Part shown: one piece after another, positions 37,861 to 46,443 of the stretch | How the letters are laid out: each line of letters starts with the position of its first letter | Numbering within the stretch: position 1 is the stretch's first letter | Assembly: GCF_027484205.1 (NCBI RefSeq) | Contig: NZ_JAIXUB010000013.1 | Coordinates: 186,001 to 250,000, forward strand | Reading direction: 5' to 3' | DNA length: 64,000 nt | From: Flavobacterium sp. | GTDB lineage: Bacteria > Bacteroidota > Bacteroidia > Flavobacteriales > Flavobacteriaceae | Notes under the pieces: generated by a model | Seen by the model: only the letters and a program-made list of their open reading frames with translations | Database searches by the model: none | What the model was told of the DNA's origin: nothing | Made by a program: the position numbers and the translations under genes

Positions 37861-38376
37861 ATGAATCCTTATTTAGATATTACTATTCGAAGTGTTTCTG
37901 TTTATTTTTTTATGATTATTGCACTCCGAATCTTTGGAAAAAAGCAATTATCACAACTAAATACAGCCGATGTAATCTTGATTTTACTGATTAGTAATTC
38001 GGTTCAAAATGCTATGGTTGGAAGTAATACATCACTTTATGGTGGAATTGTAGCTGCATTAGCACTTTTTATTATTAATTATGTTTTCAAAAAAGTGATG
38101 TCAAAATCACAATTCATAAAAAAACTAGTTCAAGATACGCCAGAAATTCTTATTCACAACGGAAAAATCGAATTCAAAACCATTGGAAGATTAGGAATAA
38201 CTGATGATGAACTCAAAGAAGCTATGCGTGAACATGGAGTAGAATTTTATAAAGATGTCAAATTAGCCATGTTCGAAGTTGATGGAAGCATCAGTATTAT
38301 TTCGGGTGATAAAGATTTAAAACAAACCCATCACAAAAGAAAAATTCATAAAACATTAGGAAATTTAAACAATTAA
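37861..38376 (+). CDS. DUF421 (YetF-like) membrane protein
   Basis: A 171-residue protein with three membrane segments in the first 80 residues (MNPYLDITIRSVSVYFFMII, ADVILILLISNSVQNAMVG, GGIVAALALFIINYVFKKVM) and a cytoplasmic domain of about 90 residues (PEILIHNGKIEFKTIGRL, DELKEAMREHGVE). This is DUF421/YetF. Bacillus relatives are linked to lipid metabolism, membrane stability or spore coat; function here is unknown. It lies 17 bases after the RimB-RimK stop. Confidence 0.87.
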   Translation: MNPYLDITIRSVSVYFFMIIALRIFGKKQLSQLNTADVILILLISNSVQNAMVGSNTSLYGGIVAALALFIINYVFKKVMSKSQFIKKLVQDTPEILIHNGKIEFKTIGRLGITDDELKEAMREHGVEFYKDVKLAMFEVDGSISIISGDKDLKQTHHKRKIHKTLGNLNN

Positions 38377-38378
38377 AT

Positions 38379-38960
38379 ATGACCAAGAACAGACTTGAAG
38401 CCTTCAGCGATGGTGTTTTAGCAATTATTATAACCATCATGGTATTAGAATTTAAAGTACCGAATGATGCTACATTTGAATCCGTTGTAAAATTATCTCA
38501 TAAATTTTTGAGTTATATTTTGAGTTTTATTTATGTTGGAATTTATTGGAACAATCACCATCATTTACTTCAAACAGCAAAAAATGTCAATGGAAAGATT
38601 CTATGGGCAAACTTACATTTATTGTTTTGGCTTTCGTTAATTCCTTTTGCTACCGCTTGGATTGGTGAACATCATTTTGCTTCTTTTCCGATGATGCTTT
38701 ATGGAATTATTTTATTAATGAACGGAATTGCTTTCAATATTCTTCAATTTACAATCATTAAACATCATGGCAAAGATTCAATTTTATATAAAGCTGTTGG
38801 TAAAGATTTTAAAGGAAAAGCATCTGTTGTTTTATATTTAATTGCTGTATTTTTAACCAAATATTATCCAATAGCATCAGGTTGTATTTATATTCTTGTA
38901 GCATTGATGTGGCTTGTGCCCGATAAACGAATTGAAAAAGTTTTAGAAGAGAATAATTAA
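38379..38960 (+). CDS. TMEM175 family potassium channel-like protein
   Basis: A 193-residue protein with six predicted membrane segments. The family signature RxxxFSDG is present at the N-terminus (NRLEAFSDGVLAIIITIMVL), followed by IYWNNHHHLL. TMEM175 proteins form potassium-permeable channels. The stop of the DUF421 gene is 2 bases upstream, so co-transcription is very likely. The second repeat unit of lysosomal TMEM175 is absent, as usual in bacterial homologues, which act as multimers. Confidence 0.9.
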   Translation: MTKNRLEAFSDGVLAIIITIMVLEFKVPNDATFESVVKLSHKFLSYILSFIYVGIYWNNHHHLLQTAKNVNGKILWANLHLLFWLSLIPFATAWIGEHHFASFPMMLYGIILLMNGIAFNILQFTIIKHHGKDSILYKAVGKDFKGKASVVLYLIAVFLTKYYPIASGCIYILVALMWLVPDKRIEKVLEENN

Positions 38961-38970
38961 TAAACAAAAT

Positions 38971-39330
38971 ATGAATTTACCATCACAAATCATCGTAGGA
39001 TTTATCGCTTTCATTCATTTGTACATTCTTTGGTTAGAAATGTTTGCTTGGACAACTCGTGCCAAAAAAGTATTCAAAACTATTCCTGAAGATCAATTTG
39101 AAAAAACCAAAGTCATGGCTGCCAATCAAGGTTTATACAACGGATTTCTTGCTGCGGGATTGATTTGGTCGCTCTTTATATCAGATGCTAATTGGAGTAA
39201 AAATGTTGCGTTATTTTTTCTAATCTGTGTTTTAGTTGCCGGAATTTATGGTACAATGACGGTTTCTAAACGAATTTTGTTTGTTCAAGCTGTTCCCGCT
39301 ATTTTTGGGATTTTGAGTTTGATATTTTAA
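38971..39330 (+). CDS. DUF1304 family membrane protein
   Basis: A 119-residue protein with four membrane segments. It matches DUF1304 with LYILWLEMFAW and NQGLYNGFLAAGLIW. Function unknown. It follows the TMEM175 gene by 10 bases in the same presumed operon. Confidence 0.88.
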   Translation: MNLPSQIIVGFIAFIHLYILWLEMFAWTTRAKKVFKTIPEDQFEKTKVMAANQGLYNGFLAAGLIWSLFISDANWSKNVALFFLICVLVAGIYGTMTVSKRILFVQAVPAIFGILSLIF

Positions 39331-39365
39331 TTTTATAATTTTTATTAAAAACGAAAGTAATCTTT

Positions 39366-39863
39366 ATGAAAAAAATAGTATTTCTTTTTTTTATTACTAT
39401 CTCGATAAATTTTGCTTCATCCCAAAATTATGTTTTGCAAAATGAAATTTTAGTTTTCGGTTTCGAAACACAAAATGGAAAAAAAATGGTTTTAGCAAAA
39501 GATAAAAATGATGCGTACATCATTTATAGATTCGGAACAAAAAACAAAATTGAGTTAGAATTTCCTAGTAAAAATGAAGACAGTTGGAAAAAATTTGAAT
39601 ATTCGTTCTACTTACGTGGTGGCGGAATAGAAAATGAAGGAATGGATTTGAACTACGTTAAGTTTTCTAATGGTGAATATAAATATTTGATTTATGACAC
39701 TTATTATTCTATTAATAACGAAAAATTATTAGGAATTAAAATAACTAACTTGAAAAGTGGGGAAATAACTGATATTGTTGGAAAAAAAGGAACTAGAAAA
39801 GGAACATTAATTGATTTTAGATTTAATAAATTATTGAAAATTAATGATGAAATTGAAGAATAG
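39366..39863 (+). CDS. Exported protein of unknown function
   Basis: A 165-residue protein with a signal peptide (IVFLFFITISINFASSQ). The mature part, QNYVLQNEILVFGFETQNGK onwards, looks beta-rich with YEYSFYLRGGG-like segments (read: KFEYSFYLRGGGIENEG). I do not recognise a family. It is 35 bases after the DUF1304 gene and may be in the operon or separate. Confidence 0.6.
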   Translation: MKKIVFLFFITISINFASSQNYVLQNEILVFGFETQNGKKMVLAKDKNDAYIIYRFGTKNKIELEFPSKNEDSWKKFEYSFYLRGGGIENEGMDLNYVKFSNGEYKYLIYDTYYSINNEKLLGIKITNLKSGEITDIVGKKGTRKGTLIDFRFNKLLKINDEIEE

Positions 39864-39875
39864 ATTGTCATATTT

Positions 39876-40379
39876 TTATCTTAATTTCTGAATTCCAACA
39901 TCAAAAAATTGAGCAACCTTTTCTGCTAATTCTTGAGCAATTTTTTCAGGTAATTGTCTATTAATAAAAATATCTTTATTGAATAAATAAAAATCAAATT
40001 GAACAAACCAACCCATACTCAAATTACTTGATTCATAGTTGATTGTAATGTACTTAATTTGATGTAAATCTGTGATTAATTTTTTATCAACATACAATTT
40101 AGTATTTTTTTTTTCAAGCAATTTTCTTCCGTATTTTCTCCACTCCAAATACGAATTAAGACTTATATAGATAAAAATTGATAAACAGATAAAATAGCCA
40201 ATAAAAAAATCAAAGAAGTCGATGGATTTCCATTTTACAAAAAACAAAATTGAAATAAAAAAAAGCACTATAAAACCTACTTTTACTATTGTCAAGGTTT
40301 TATCAAATGGAAACTTGATATAAAGTTTATTTTCGCTTTCTATAGTTATAAATTTTTTCAAACTACTCCTCCAAATCAA
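39876..40379 (-). CDS. Two-TM membrane protein of unknown function
   Basis: A 167-residue protein with two membrane segments around 30-80 (TIVKVGFIVLFFISILFFVK, FFIGYFICLSIFIYISLN) and a C-terminal domain of 80 residues with YVDKKLITDLHQIKYITINYE, like a small PH-like or bacterial YcxB-type domain. Function unknown. The start at 40379 overlaps the hutH stop by 17 bases; no better ATG is present downstream before the membrane segments. Confidence 0.6.
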   Translation of the reverse strand: MIWRSSLKKFITIESENKLYIKFPFDKTLTIVKVGFIVLFFISILFFVKWKSIDFFDFFIGYFICLSIFIYISLNSYLEWRKYGRKLLEKKNTKLYVDKKLITDLHQIKYITINYESSNLSMGWFVQFDFYLFNKDIFINRQLPEKIAQELAEKVAQFFDVGIQKLR

Positions 40380-41865
40380 TCAAAAAAGTATTTAAAAAAG
40401 CAACCGATTTTTCAATATCATAATGCAGAATTCGATCTTCTTTTACAAATGGAACTTCTTCACGATAGGATTTTAAAAACATTTCAATAAAAGCACTCGA
40501 TTGTAAAGGTCTTCTAAATTCAATAGCTTGAGAAGCATTCATTAATTCGATGGCCAAAATGCGCTCTAAGTTTTCCATGATTTTCAAACATTTGGTTGCT
40601 GCATTTGCTCCCATGGAAACATGATCTTCTTGTCCGTTACTCGAAACAATGCTATCAATACTTGCAGGTGTTGCCAATTGTTTGTTTTGACTAGCGATAC
40701 TAGCTGCCGTATATTGCGGAATCATAAAACCTGAATTCAAACCTGGATTATCAACCAAAAAAGCTGGTAATCCTCGTAATCCTGAAATCAACTGATAGGT
40801 TCTTCTTTCTGAAATACTTCCTAATTCCGATAAAGCAATCGCAAGAAAATCTAAAGCCAAAGCCAAAGGTTGACCATGGAAATTTCCACCTGAAATAATC
40901 ACGTCTTCTCCAACAAAAATATTTGGATTATCGGTAACCGAATTGATTTCTGTCTTGAAAACTTTCTTTACATAATCAATCGTATCTTTCGAAGCACCAT
41001 GTACTTGTGGAATACATCTAAATGAATACGGATCTTGAACATGTTGTTTTTCTTGAGCAATAATTTGACTGTCTTCTAACAAATCTGTAATTCTTCTTGC
41101 AGTAACAATCTGACCTTTATGAGGACGAGCATAATGTATCAACTCATTAAAAGGTTCAATTCTTCCATCAAATCCTTCAAGTGAAATTGCAGAAATAACA
41201 TCGGCTAAATAAGAATATTTCATCGCTTTTAGCAAAATATAACTTCCGTACGAACTCATAAATTGGGTTCCATTCAACAAAGCCAAACCTTCTTTTGATT
41301 GTAAAACAATTGGTTTCCAATTAAATTTCTTCAAAACTTCAGATGAATGAACTTTTTTACCTTCAAAATTTACTTCGCCTTCTCCTAATAACGGAAGCGA
41401 TAAATGTGCTAGTGGAGCCAAATCGCCACTCGCTCCAAGCGAACCTTGAGTATAAATTACAGGCAAAATATCATGATTATAAAAATCAACTAATCGCTCA
41501 ACCGTTTGCAATTGAACACCTGAATTTCCATAACTCAAACTCTGTATTTTAAGCAACAGCATTATTTTCACTATCTCTTGCGGTACTTCATCTCCAGTTC
41601 CACAAGCATGCGATTTCACCAAGTTTTCTTGAAGTTGCGATAAGTTTTCATTAGATATTTTTACATTACATAACGAGCCAAAACCAGTATTGATTCCGTA
41701 AATCGGTTGGTCGTTCGAAGCCATTTTCTTATCCAAATATTCACGACATTTTTGAATATTGATTTTTGCTTCTTCTGATAAGGCAATAGATTTATGTTGC
41801 GATATAATGTCTTGCAAAGTCTCTAATTGCAACACTTCCGAACTGATGTAATGCGAATGCTCCAT
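40363..41865 (-). CDS. hutH: Histidine ammonia-lyase
   Basis: A 500-residue enzyme turning histidine into urocanate and ammonia. The MIO prosthetic group forms from Ala-Ser-Gly in QGSLGASGDLAPLAH at 145-147, as expected when the ATG at 41865 (MEHSHYISSEV) is used; the longer ORF start at 41916 would add 17 unconserved residues. NSVTDNPNIF and NGQEDHVSMGANAA, plus LVKSHACG near the start, are typical of histidine rather than phenylalanine specificity. Other hut genes are not in the window. Confidence 0.94.
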   Translation of the reverse strand: MEHSHYISSEVLQLETLQDIISQHKSIALSEEAKINIQKCREYLDKKMASNDQPIYGINTGFGSLCNVKISNENLSQLQENLVKSHACGTGDEVPQEIVKIMLLLKIQSLSYGNSGVQLQTVERLVDFYNHDILPVIYTQGSLGASGDLAPLAHLSLPLLGEGEVNFEGKKVHSSEVLKKFNWKPIVLQSKEGLALLNGTQFMSSYGSYILLKAMKYSYLADVISAISLEGFDGRIEPFNELIHYARPHKGQIVTARRITDLLEDSQIIAQEKQHVQDPYSFRCIPQVHGASKDTIDYVKKVFKTEINSVTDNPNIFVGEDVIISGGNFHGQPLALALDFLAIALSELGSISERRTYQLISGLRGLPAFLVDNPGLNSGFMIPQYTAASIASQNKQLATPASIDSIVSSNGQEDHVSMGANAATKCLKIMENLERILAIELMNASQAIEFRRPLQSSAFIEMFLKSYREEVPFVKEDRILHYDIEKSVAFLNTFLIDLEE

Positions 41866-42041
41866 TTTTAAATGTAATTTGACCTCAAAATTCCGCAAAC
41901 AATTGTTAAAATCCAACTATTTTAACTTCTATTTTATTATCAAATCAATAATTTTTAGCATTTATAACGATTCAAATAATTTATTTCAAATGCGATAACG
42001 ATGTAAAATTGTGATATTCATAAAAATACAAACAACATTTT

Positions 42042-42068
42042 TTTGATTAACAAAAAATACTACTTTTG
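42042..42068 (+). promoter_or_regulatory. thr operon promoter
   Basis: TACTTTTG at 42061-42068 matches TAnnTTTG. A TTTG at 42042-42045 is 15 bases upstream, shorter than the usual 19. The predicted start of transcription is at about 42075, the first base of the leader ATG. Confidence 0.65.
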
Positions 42069-42074
42069 AAATGT

Positions 42075-42182
42075 ATGTTGAACAACAAAAATAATATCAC
42101 TTCATTTTTCACAACCAGTACTTCGGTTGCGACTTTTGTTGGCACAACATCTACAACAACTACAACCCCATTTGGGGTATAA
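42075..42182 (+). CDS. Threonine operon leader peptide
   Basis: A 35-residue ORF. It starts MLNNKNNITSFFTTSTSVA and ends TTTTTPFGV. Twelve of 35 residues are threonine, with five in a row just before the C-terminal PFGV. It precedes thrA, thrB and thrC and is followed by possible attenuator hairpins. This is the layout of a ribosome-mediated transcription attenuator: threonine starvation stalls the ribosome on the Thr codons. Its ATG is 6 bases after the -7 box, so the mRNA would be leaderless or nearly so. Confidence 0.85.
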   Translation: MLNNKNNITSFFTTSTSVATFVGTTSTTTTTPFGV

Positions 42183-42225
42183 TTTTCACATATAATCCAA
42201 TTTCTATGGGCTTTCAATTGAGAGC
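42165..42225 (+). promoter_or_regulatory. Candidate thr attenuator structures
   Basis: ACCCC (42165-42169) pairs with GGGGT (42174-42178) over an ATTT loop across the end of the leader. CCCAT within this can instead pair with ATGGG at 42206-42210. A second hairpin GCTTTC-AATT-GAGAGC (42210-42225) lies after the leader stop and is followed by an AT-rich tract. These alternatives fit attenuation, but the U tract is weak. Confidence 0.5.
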
Positions 42226-42236
42226 TAATTATTATT

Positions 42237-42866
42237 AACCACATAGAAACATAGCAGTCACATAGCTAAGAAGGTTTCATAGGTATTTCATTTAAACATA
42301 GATAATAAATAATTAAAAGTAAATAGATATGCGTATAAACATCATGATATCTATATGGAAAAAAGAAAAATATGAATACACAAAAACAAATTGATGACTT
42401 AACATACAAAATCATTGGAGCTGCAATTGAAGTTCACAAAATAATGGGAAGAGGTTTACTCGAAAGTGTTTACCATCAATGCTTAAAAGAAGAGTTAAAT
42501 ATCAGAGGAATTAAGTATGTTTCTGAAATGAAAATTCCTTTAATTTATAAAGAAAAAGAACTAATTTCAGATTTTAGGTGCGATTTATTAGTCGAAAACT
42601 TGATTATTGTAGAATTAAAAGCAATTACAGAAATACATCCAATTGTTGAAGCACAAATTTTAAATTACATGAAACTTACAAAATCACCAAAAGGAATACT
42701 GATAAATTTTAATTGTTCAAACATCTTCAAAGACGGACAAAAAACCTTTGTTAATGAATATTATAAAAACTTGCCAAATAACACATAAAAGATATAAAGT
42801 GCTATGAAATCTATGTAAAGCTAAGCGACTTTACTTCAATCAAAATTCTATGAAATCTATGTGGTT
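42237..42866 (+). mobile_element. Repeat-bounded module carrying a GxxExxY gene
   Basis: The left end AACCACATAGA (42237-42247) and the right end TCTATGTGGTT (42856-42866) are exact 11-base inverted repeats enclosing 630 bases with a single gene. Inside the right end CTATGAAATCTATGT occurs twice (42802-42816 and 42848-42862). The left 18 bases are identical to the gene-less copy at 22555-22572. No target-site duplication is evident. It sits between the thr leader and thrA. Confidence 0.6.
42372..42788 (+). CDS. GxxExxY family PD-(D/E)xK nuclease-fold protein
   Basis: A 138-residue protein. GLLESVY at 28-34 is the signature GxxExxY. The nuclease-fold core is DFRCDLLVENLIIVELKAI, with D71, E81 and K83 in the D-ExK pattern of PF13366 (PDDEXK_3). 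Such proteins are abundant and often multicopy in Bacteroidota and cyanobacteria; their function is not established. The gene is embedded in inverted repeats also found without it elsewhere in the window, suggesting a role in moving or maintaining the repeat. It separates the thr leader from thrA by about 700 bases yet is on the same strand, so it is probably co-transcribed under threonine control. Confidence 0.9.
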   Translation: MNTQKQIDDLTYKIIGAAIEVHKIMGRGLLESVYHQCLKEELNIRGIKYVSEMKIPLIYKEKELISDFRCDLLVENLIIVELKAITEIHPIVEAQILNYMKLTKSPKGILINFNCSNIFKDGQKTFVNEYYKNLPNNT

Positions 42867-42881
42867 TAAAAAATAAAAACT

Positions 42882-45329
42882 ATGATAACACTAAAATTCG
42901 GCGGAACATCTGTAGCAAACGCCCAAAACATAAAACTCGTAATCGATATTGTCCATCAAAAAGCCAAGGAAAACAAACTTGCGGTAGTAGTTTCTGCATT
43001 AAGTGGCGTGACAGATATGCTTATCAATGCTTCCAAAAAAGCTGCCGCAAAAGATGAATCGTATAAAAATGCAATTGACGAAATCAAGCAAAAACATTTT
43101 GATGCTATTGCTGATTTAGTTGATAATTCAAATCAAAATCAATTACTAATTAAGATTAACAGTCAAATAAATCAATTGCAGACCTTGCTTGATGGCTGTT
43201 TCCTTTTAGGCGAATTATCTCCAAGAACTGCTGATGCTATTGCAAGTTTTGGCGAATTATTGTCTTCCCAAATCATTGCAACTGCTTTGCAACAAACCAT
43301 TCCGAATAGTACTTTTAAAGACAGTCGTGAGCTAATCAAAACCAATTCTAACTTCGGTAAAGCTTCTGTAGATTTTGATATAACAAATAAATTAATTGCT
43401 GATTATTTTAGTTCCAATAAATCGCAAGTCGTTCTTTTACCAGGTTTTATTGCATCTGATGAATTGGAAAATACTACAACTTTAGGTCGTGGCGGTTCCG
43501 ATTATACAGCTGCCATAATTGCTAATGGAACAAAATCGGATGCTTTGGAAATTTGGACTGATGTGAATGGGATGTTTACTGCCAATCCGAAAATTGTAAA
43601 ACAAGCGCAACCTATTGAATCGATTTCCTATCAAGAAGCGATGGAATTGTCACATTTTGGTGCGAAAGTTTTGTATCCGCCAACAATTCAACCAGTTTTA
43701 AATTCGCAAATTCCAATTTGGATCAAAAATACTTTTGAACCTCAAGCTTTTGGAACCTATATTTCAAATGAAAATCATGTTTCCAATAACCCAATAAAAG
43801 GAATTTCGCACATTGATAAAATTGCATTGTTAACTTTAGAAGGTTCAGGAATGATTGGAGTTGCTGGTTCATCTAAAAGATTATTTTCTGTTCTTTCGCA
43901 AAATAATATCAACGTAATTTTTATCACACAAGCGTCATCAGAACATTCTATTTGCATCGGAATTCAAAATCAAGATGCTGATTTGGCAAAAAAAGCAATT
44001 GAAACTGAATTCCAATTAGAAATTAACCAAAATAAAATTGATCCATGCCTAGTTGAAAAAGACTTGTGCATTGTAGCTTTAGTTGGTGAAAACATGAAGA
44101 ATCACCAAGGTTTGAGTGGCAAAATGTTCAGCACTTTAGGAAAAAATAACGTAAATATTAGAGCCATTGCGCAAGGTGCTTCTGAAAGAAATATTTCGGT
44201 AGTAATCAATGAAAATGATGTTAAAAAAGCTTTGAATACATTACACGAACGCTTCTTTGAAGACAATACCAAACAGTTGAATTTATTCGTAATGGGTGTT
44301 GGAAATGTAGGTGAAAAATTCATTGACCAAATCAACCAACAAAAGAAATTCTTAAAAGAAAATCTTAAAATAAATGTCCGTGTAATTGCACTTTCAAATT
44401 CACGCAAAATGGTTTTTGATGAAGACGGAATGAATTTAAAAGATTGGAAATCAATAATAGAAAACGGTTCAAATGCTAATGTTTCCGAATTTATTTCAAA
44501 AGCCAAAAGTTTGAATTTACGAAACAGTATTTTCGTAGATATTACTGCTAATCATAACATTGCATCAATTTATGACCAATTCTTAAAACAAAATATTGCA
44601 GTCGTTACTTGCAACAAAATTGCGTGTTCTTCTCAATTTGAAAATTACAAATATTTAAAATCTTTATCAAGAAAATACAACGCTCCTTTCCTATTTGAAA
44701 CTAATGTTGGAGCAGGTTTACCAATCATTGATACACTAAAACATTTGATTGCTTCAGGTGATAAGGTCAATAGAATCAATGCTGTTTTATCGGGAAGTTT
44801 GAATTTTATTTTTAACAATTTTAGTGATTCATACAACTTTCATGATGTAGTAAAAGAAGCTGGCGTACAAGGCTTTACCGAACCTGATCCGAAAATAGAT
44901 TTAAGTGGTGTTGATGTGGCAAGAAAAATTCTAATTCTAATTCGCGAAAGCGGTTACGAAATGGAAATGGAGCATATTGAAAACAATTGTTTTTTACCAC
45001 AAGAATGTATGGAAACTACTAATAATGAAGATTTCTTTAAATCGTTAACCAAACATGCTAACCATTTTGAAAACCTTTTAGCCGAGGCAAAATCGAAAGA
45101 TTCTCGATTAAAATTTGTAGCTTCGTTTGATAACGGAAAAGCAAGTGTTGGTTTGCAATTTATTCCGAAAGAAAGTCCGTTTTACAATTTGGAAGGAAAA
45201 GATAATATTGTCGAATTTTACACCGATAGATACGTTGACCAACCATTAATTATAAAAGGAGCTGGTGCTGGTGCAGCAGTTACCGCATCGGGAATTTTTG
45301 CCGATGTAATTAGAATTGGAAATGTATAA
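42882..45329 (+). CDS. thrA: Bifunctional aspartokinase/homoserine dehydrogenase I
   Basis: An 815-residue fusion. The aspartokinase part has KFGGTSVANAQNI at the start and GRGGSDYTAA around residue 205; two ACT domains lie at about 305-455. The homoserine dehydrogenase part starts VMGVGNVGEKFIDQI around 467 and contains NKIACSS and the SGVDVARKILILIRESG block. It catalyses the first and third steps from aspartate to threonine; ACT domains suggest feedback by threonine. The region between it and the GxxExxY module is 15 bases. Confidence 0.96.
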   Translation: MITLKFGGTSVANAQNIKLVIDIVHQKAKENKLAVVVSALSGVTDMLINASKKAAAKDESYKNAIDEIKQKHFDAIADLVDNSNQNQLLIKINSQINQLQTLLDGCFLLGELSPRTADAIASFGELLSSQIIATALQQTIPNSTFKDSRELIKTNSNFGKASVDFDITNKLIADYFSSNKSQVVLLPGFIASDELENTTTLGRGGSDYTAAIIANGTKSDALEIWTDVNGMFTANPKIVKQAQPIESISYQEAMELSHFGAKVLYPPTIQPVLNSQIPIWIKNTFEPQAFGTYISNENHVSNNPIKGISHIDKIALLTLEGSGMIGVAGSSKRLFSVLSQNNINVIFITQASSEHSICIGIQNQDADLAKKAIETEFQLEINQNKIDPCLVEKDLCIVALVGENMKNHQGLSGKMFSTLGKNNVNIRAIAQGASERNISVVINENDVKKALNTLHERFFEDNTKQLNLFVMGVGNVGEKFIDQINQQKKFLKENLKINVRVIALSNSRKMVFDEDGMNLKDWKSIIENGSNANVSEFISKAKSLNLRNSIFVDITANHNIASIYDQFLKQNIAVVTCNKIACSSQFENYKYLKSLSRKYNAPFLFETNVGAGLPIIDTLKHLIASGDKVNRINAVLSGSLNFIFNNFSDSYNFHDVVKEAGVQGFTEPDPKIDLSGVDVARKILILIRESGYEMEMEHIENNCFLPQECMETTNNEDFFKSLTKHANHFENLLAEAKSKDSRLKFVASFDNGKASVGLQFIPKESPFYNLEGKDNIVEFYTDRYVDQPLIIKGAGAGAAVTASGIFADVIRIGNV

Positions 45330-45332
45330 TAA

Positions 45333-45417
45333 GCCACAAAGTCGCTAAGACACAAAGAATTTAGCTTTTTAGCAATAAAAATTTAAAAATAACTTTGCGC
45401 CTTAGTGTCTTTGCGGC
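45333..45417. repeat. Inverted 25-bp repeat between thrA and thrB
   Basis: Arms at 45333-45357 and 45393-45417 match at 20 of 25 positions in inverted orientation and enclose 35 AT-rich bases. Each arm has the pattern of the 16673-16697 repeat. In the thr mRNA it would form a long hairpin that could stabilise or separate transcript parts. Confidence 0.75.
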
Positions 45418-45439
45418 AAAAAAAATAGCGTCTTAAAAT

Positions 45440-46366
45440 ATGAACGAAATAAAAATATTCTGTCCAGCAACAATCGCCAATCTGAATTGCGGATTTGACG
45501 TTATGGGAACATGTTTAGAAGGAATTGGTGACGAAATGATTATCAGAAAGATATCTGAAAAAGGTATTAGAATCTCCAAAATAACTGGTGCCGACTTACC
45601 AATGGAAACCGAAAAAAATGTAGCTGGTGTTGCAGGTTTGGCTATTATTAAAAATTTGAATTTAGATTTTGGTTTCGAAATAGAAATTCATAAAAAAATT
45701 AAAGCTGGAAGTGGCATCGGAAGTTCATCTGCAAGTGCTGCTGGAGCTGTTTTTGGAATCAACGAATTACTTGGTAAACCATTCTCAAAACACGATTTGG
45801 TAGATTTTGCCATGAAAGGAGAAGCAATTGCAAGTGGTTGCGAACATGCAGATAATGTTGCTCCTTGCCTACTTGGTGGATTCACTTTAGTTCGAGGTAA
45901 CAATCCTTTGGATGTGATTCGAATTGAAAGTCCTAGCGAACTTTACGCAGTTGTTTTACATCCGCATATTGAGGTAAAAACTGCGGATGCTCGTGCGGTT
46001 TTACAACCTATGATTCCACTAAAAAACGCTATTACACAAACAGGAAATCTTGGTGGATTAATTGCTGGATTGTACACTTCTGATTATGAATTAATTGGTC
46101 GTTCTCTAAAAGATGTCATCATCGAACCTTTAAGAAAACATTTAATCCCTAATTTTGATGAAGTTAAAAATGCTGCATTACTAAATGGTGCTTTAGGTTC
46201 AGGAATTTCTGGAGCTGGACCATCGATTTTCGCACTTTGTAAAGGACAAGACAAAGCTGAAAAAGTAGCTTTTGCCATGAGTGAAAGTTATCAAAATACA
46301 GGAATTGCATTTGATATGCACATTTCAAGAATCAATCCAAATGGAGTTACTATAATTACGAATTAA
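45440..46366 (+). CDS. thrB: Homoserine kinase
   Basis: A 308-residue GHMP kinase. The phosphate-binding motif is KAGSGIGSSSASAAGAVFG, the N-terminus IFCPATIANLNCGFDVMG, and the third motif GSGISGAGPSIFAL. It phosphorylates homoserine, the step before threonine synthase. It follows thrA after the inverted repeat and precedes thrC by 77 bases, completing the thrABC order. Confidence 0.95.
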   Translation: MNEIKIFCPATIANLNCGFDVMGTCLEGIGDEMIIRKISEKGIRISKITGADLPMETEKNVAGVAGLAIIKNLNLDFGFEIEIHKKIKAGSGIGSSSASAAGAVFGINELLGKPFSKHDLVDFAMKGEAIASGCEHADNVAPCLLGGFTLVRGNNPLDVIRIESPSELYAVVLHPHIEVKTADARAVLQPMIPLKNAITQTGNLGGLIAGLYTSDYELIGRSLKDVIIEPLRKHLIPNFDEVKNAALLNGALGSGISGAGPSIFALCKGQDKAEKVAFAMSESYQNTGIAFDMHISRINPNGVTIITN

Positions 46367-46380
46367 AAATTAAAAAAAAA

Positions 46381-46432
46381 CCGTGGAAATCAGTCCCGAA
46401 GTTTTGGGACGAAGCATCCGTTTAATCCACTT
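46381..46432. repeat. GTCCCGAAG-type hairpin between thrB and thrC
   Basis: GTCCC (46393-46397) pairs with GGGAC (46406-46410), within a sequence that looks like a common Flavobacteria intergenic repeat. Confidence 0.5.
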
Positions 46433-46443
46433 TCAAAAAAAAC

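Larger units (their letters stand above)
41917..42371. other. thr operon leader region and left end of GxxExxY module
   Basis: Between hutH and the GxxExxY gene lie a -7 box, a Thr-rich leader peptide, candidate attenuator hairpins and the left end of a repeat-bounded module, each listed separately. Bases 41917-42040 show nothing else. Confidence 0.75.

Noticed and set aside
42047..42244. Minus-strand ORF opposite the thr leader
   Set aside because: It is a shadow of the threonine codons; the plus-strand ORF has the promoter and operon context.
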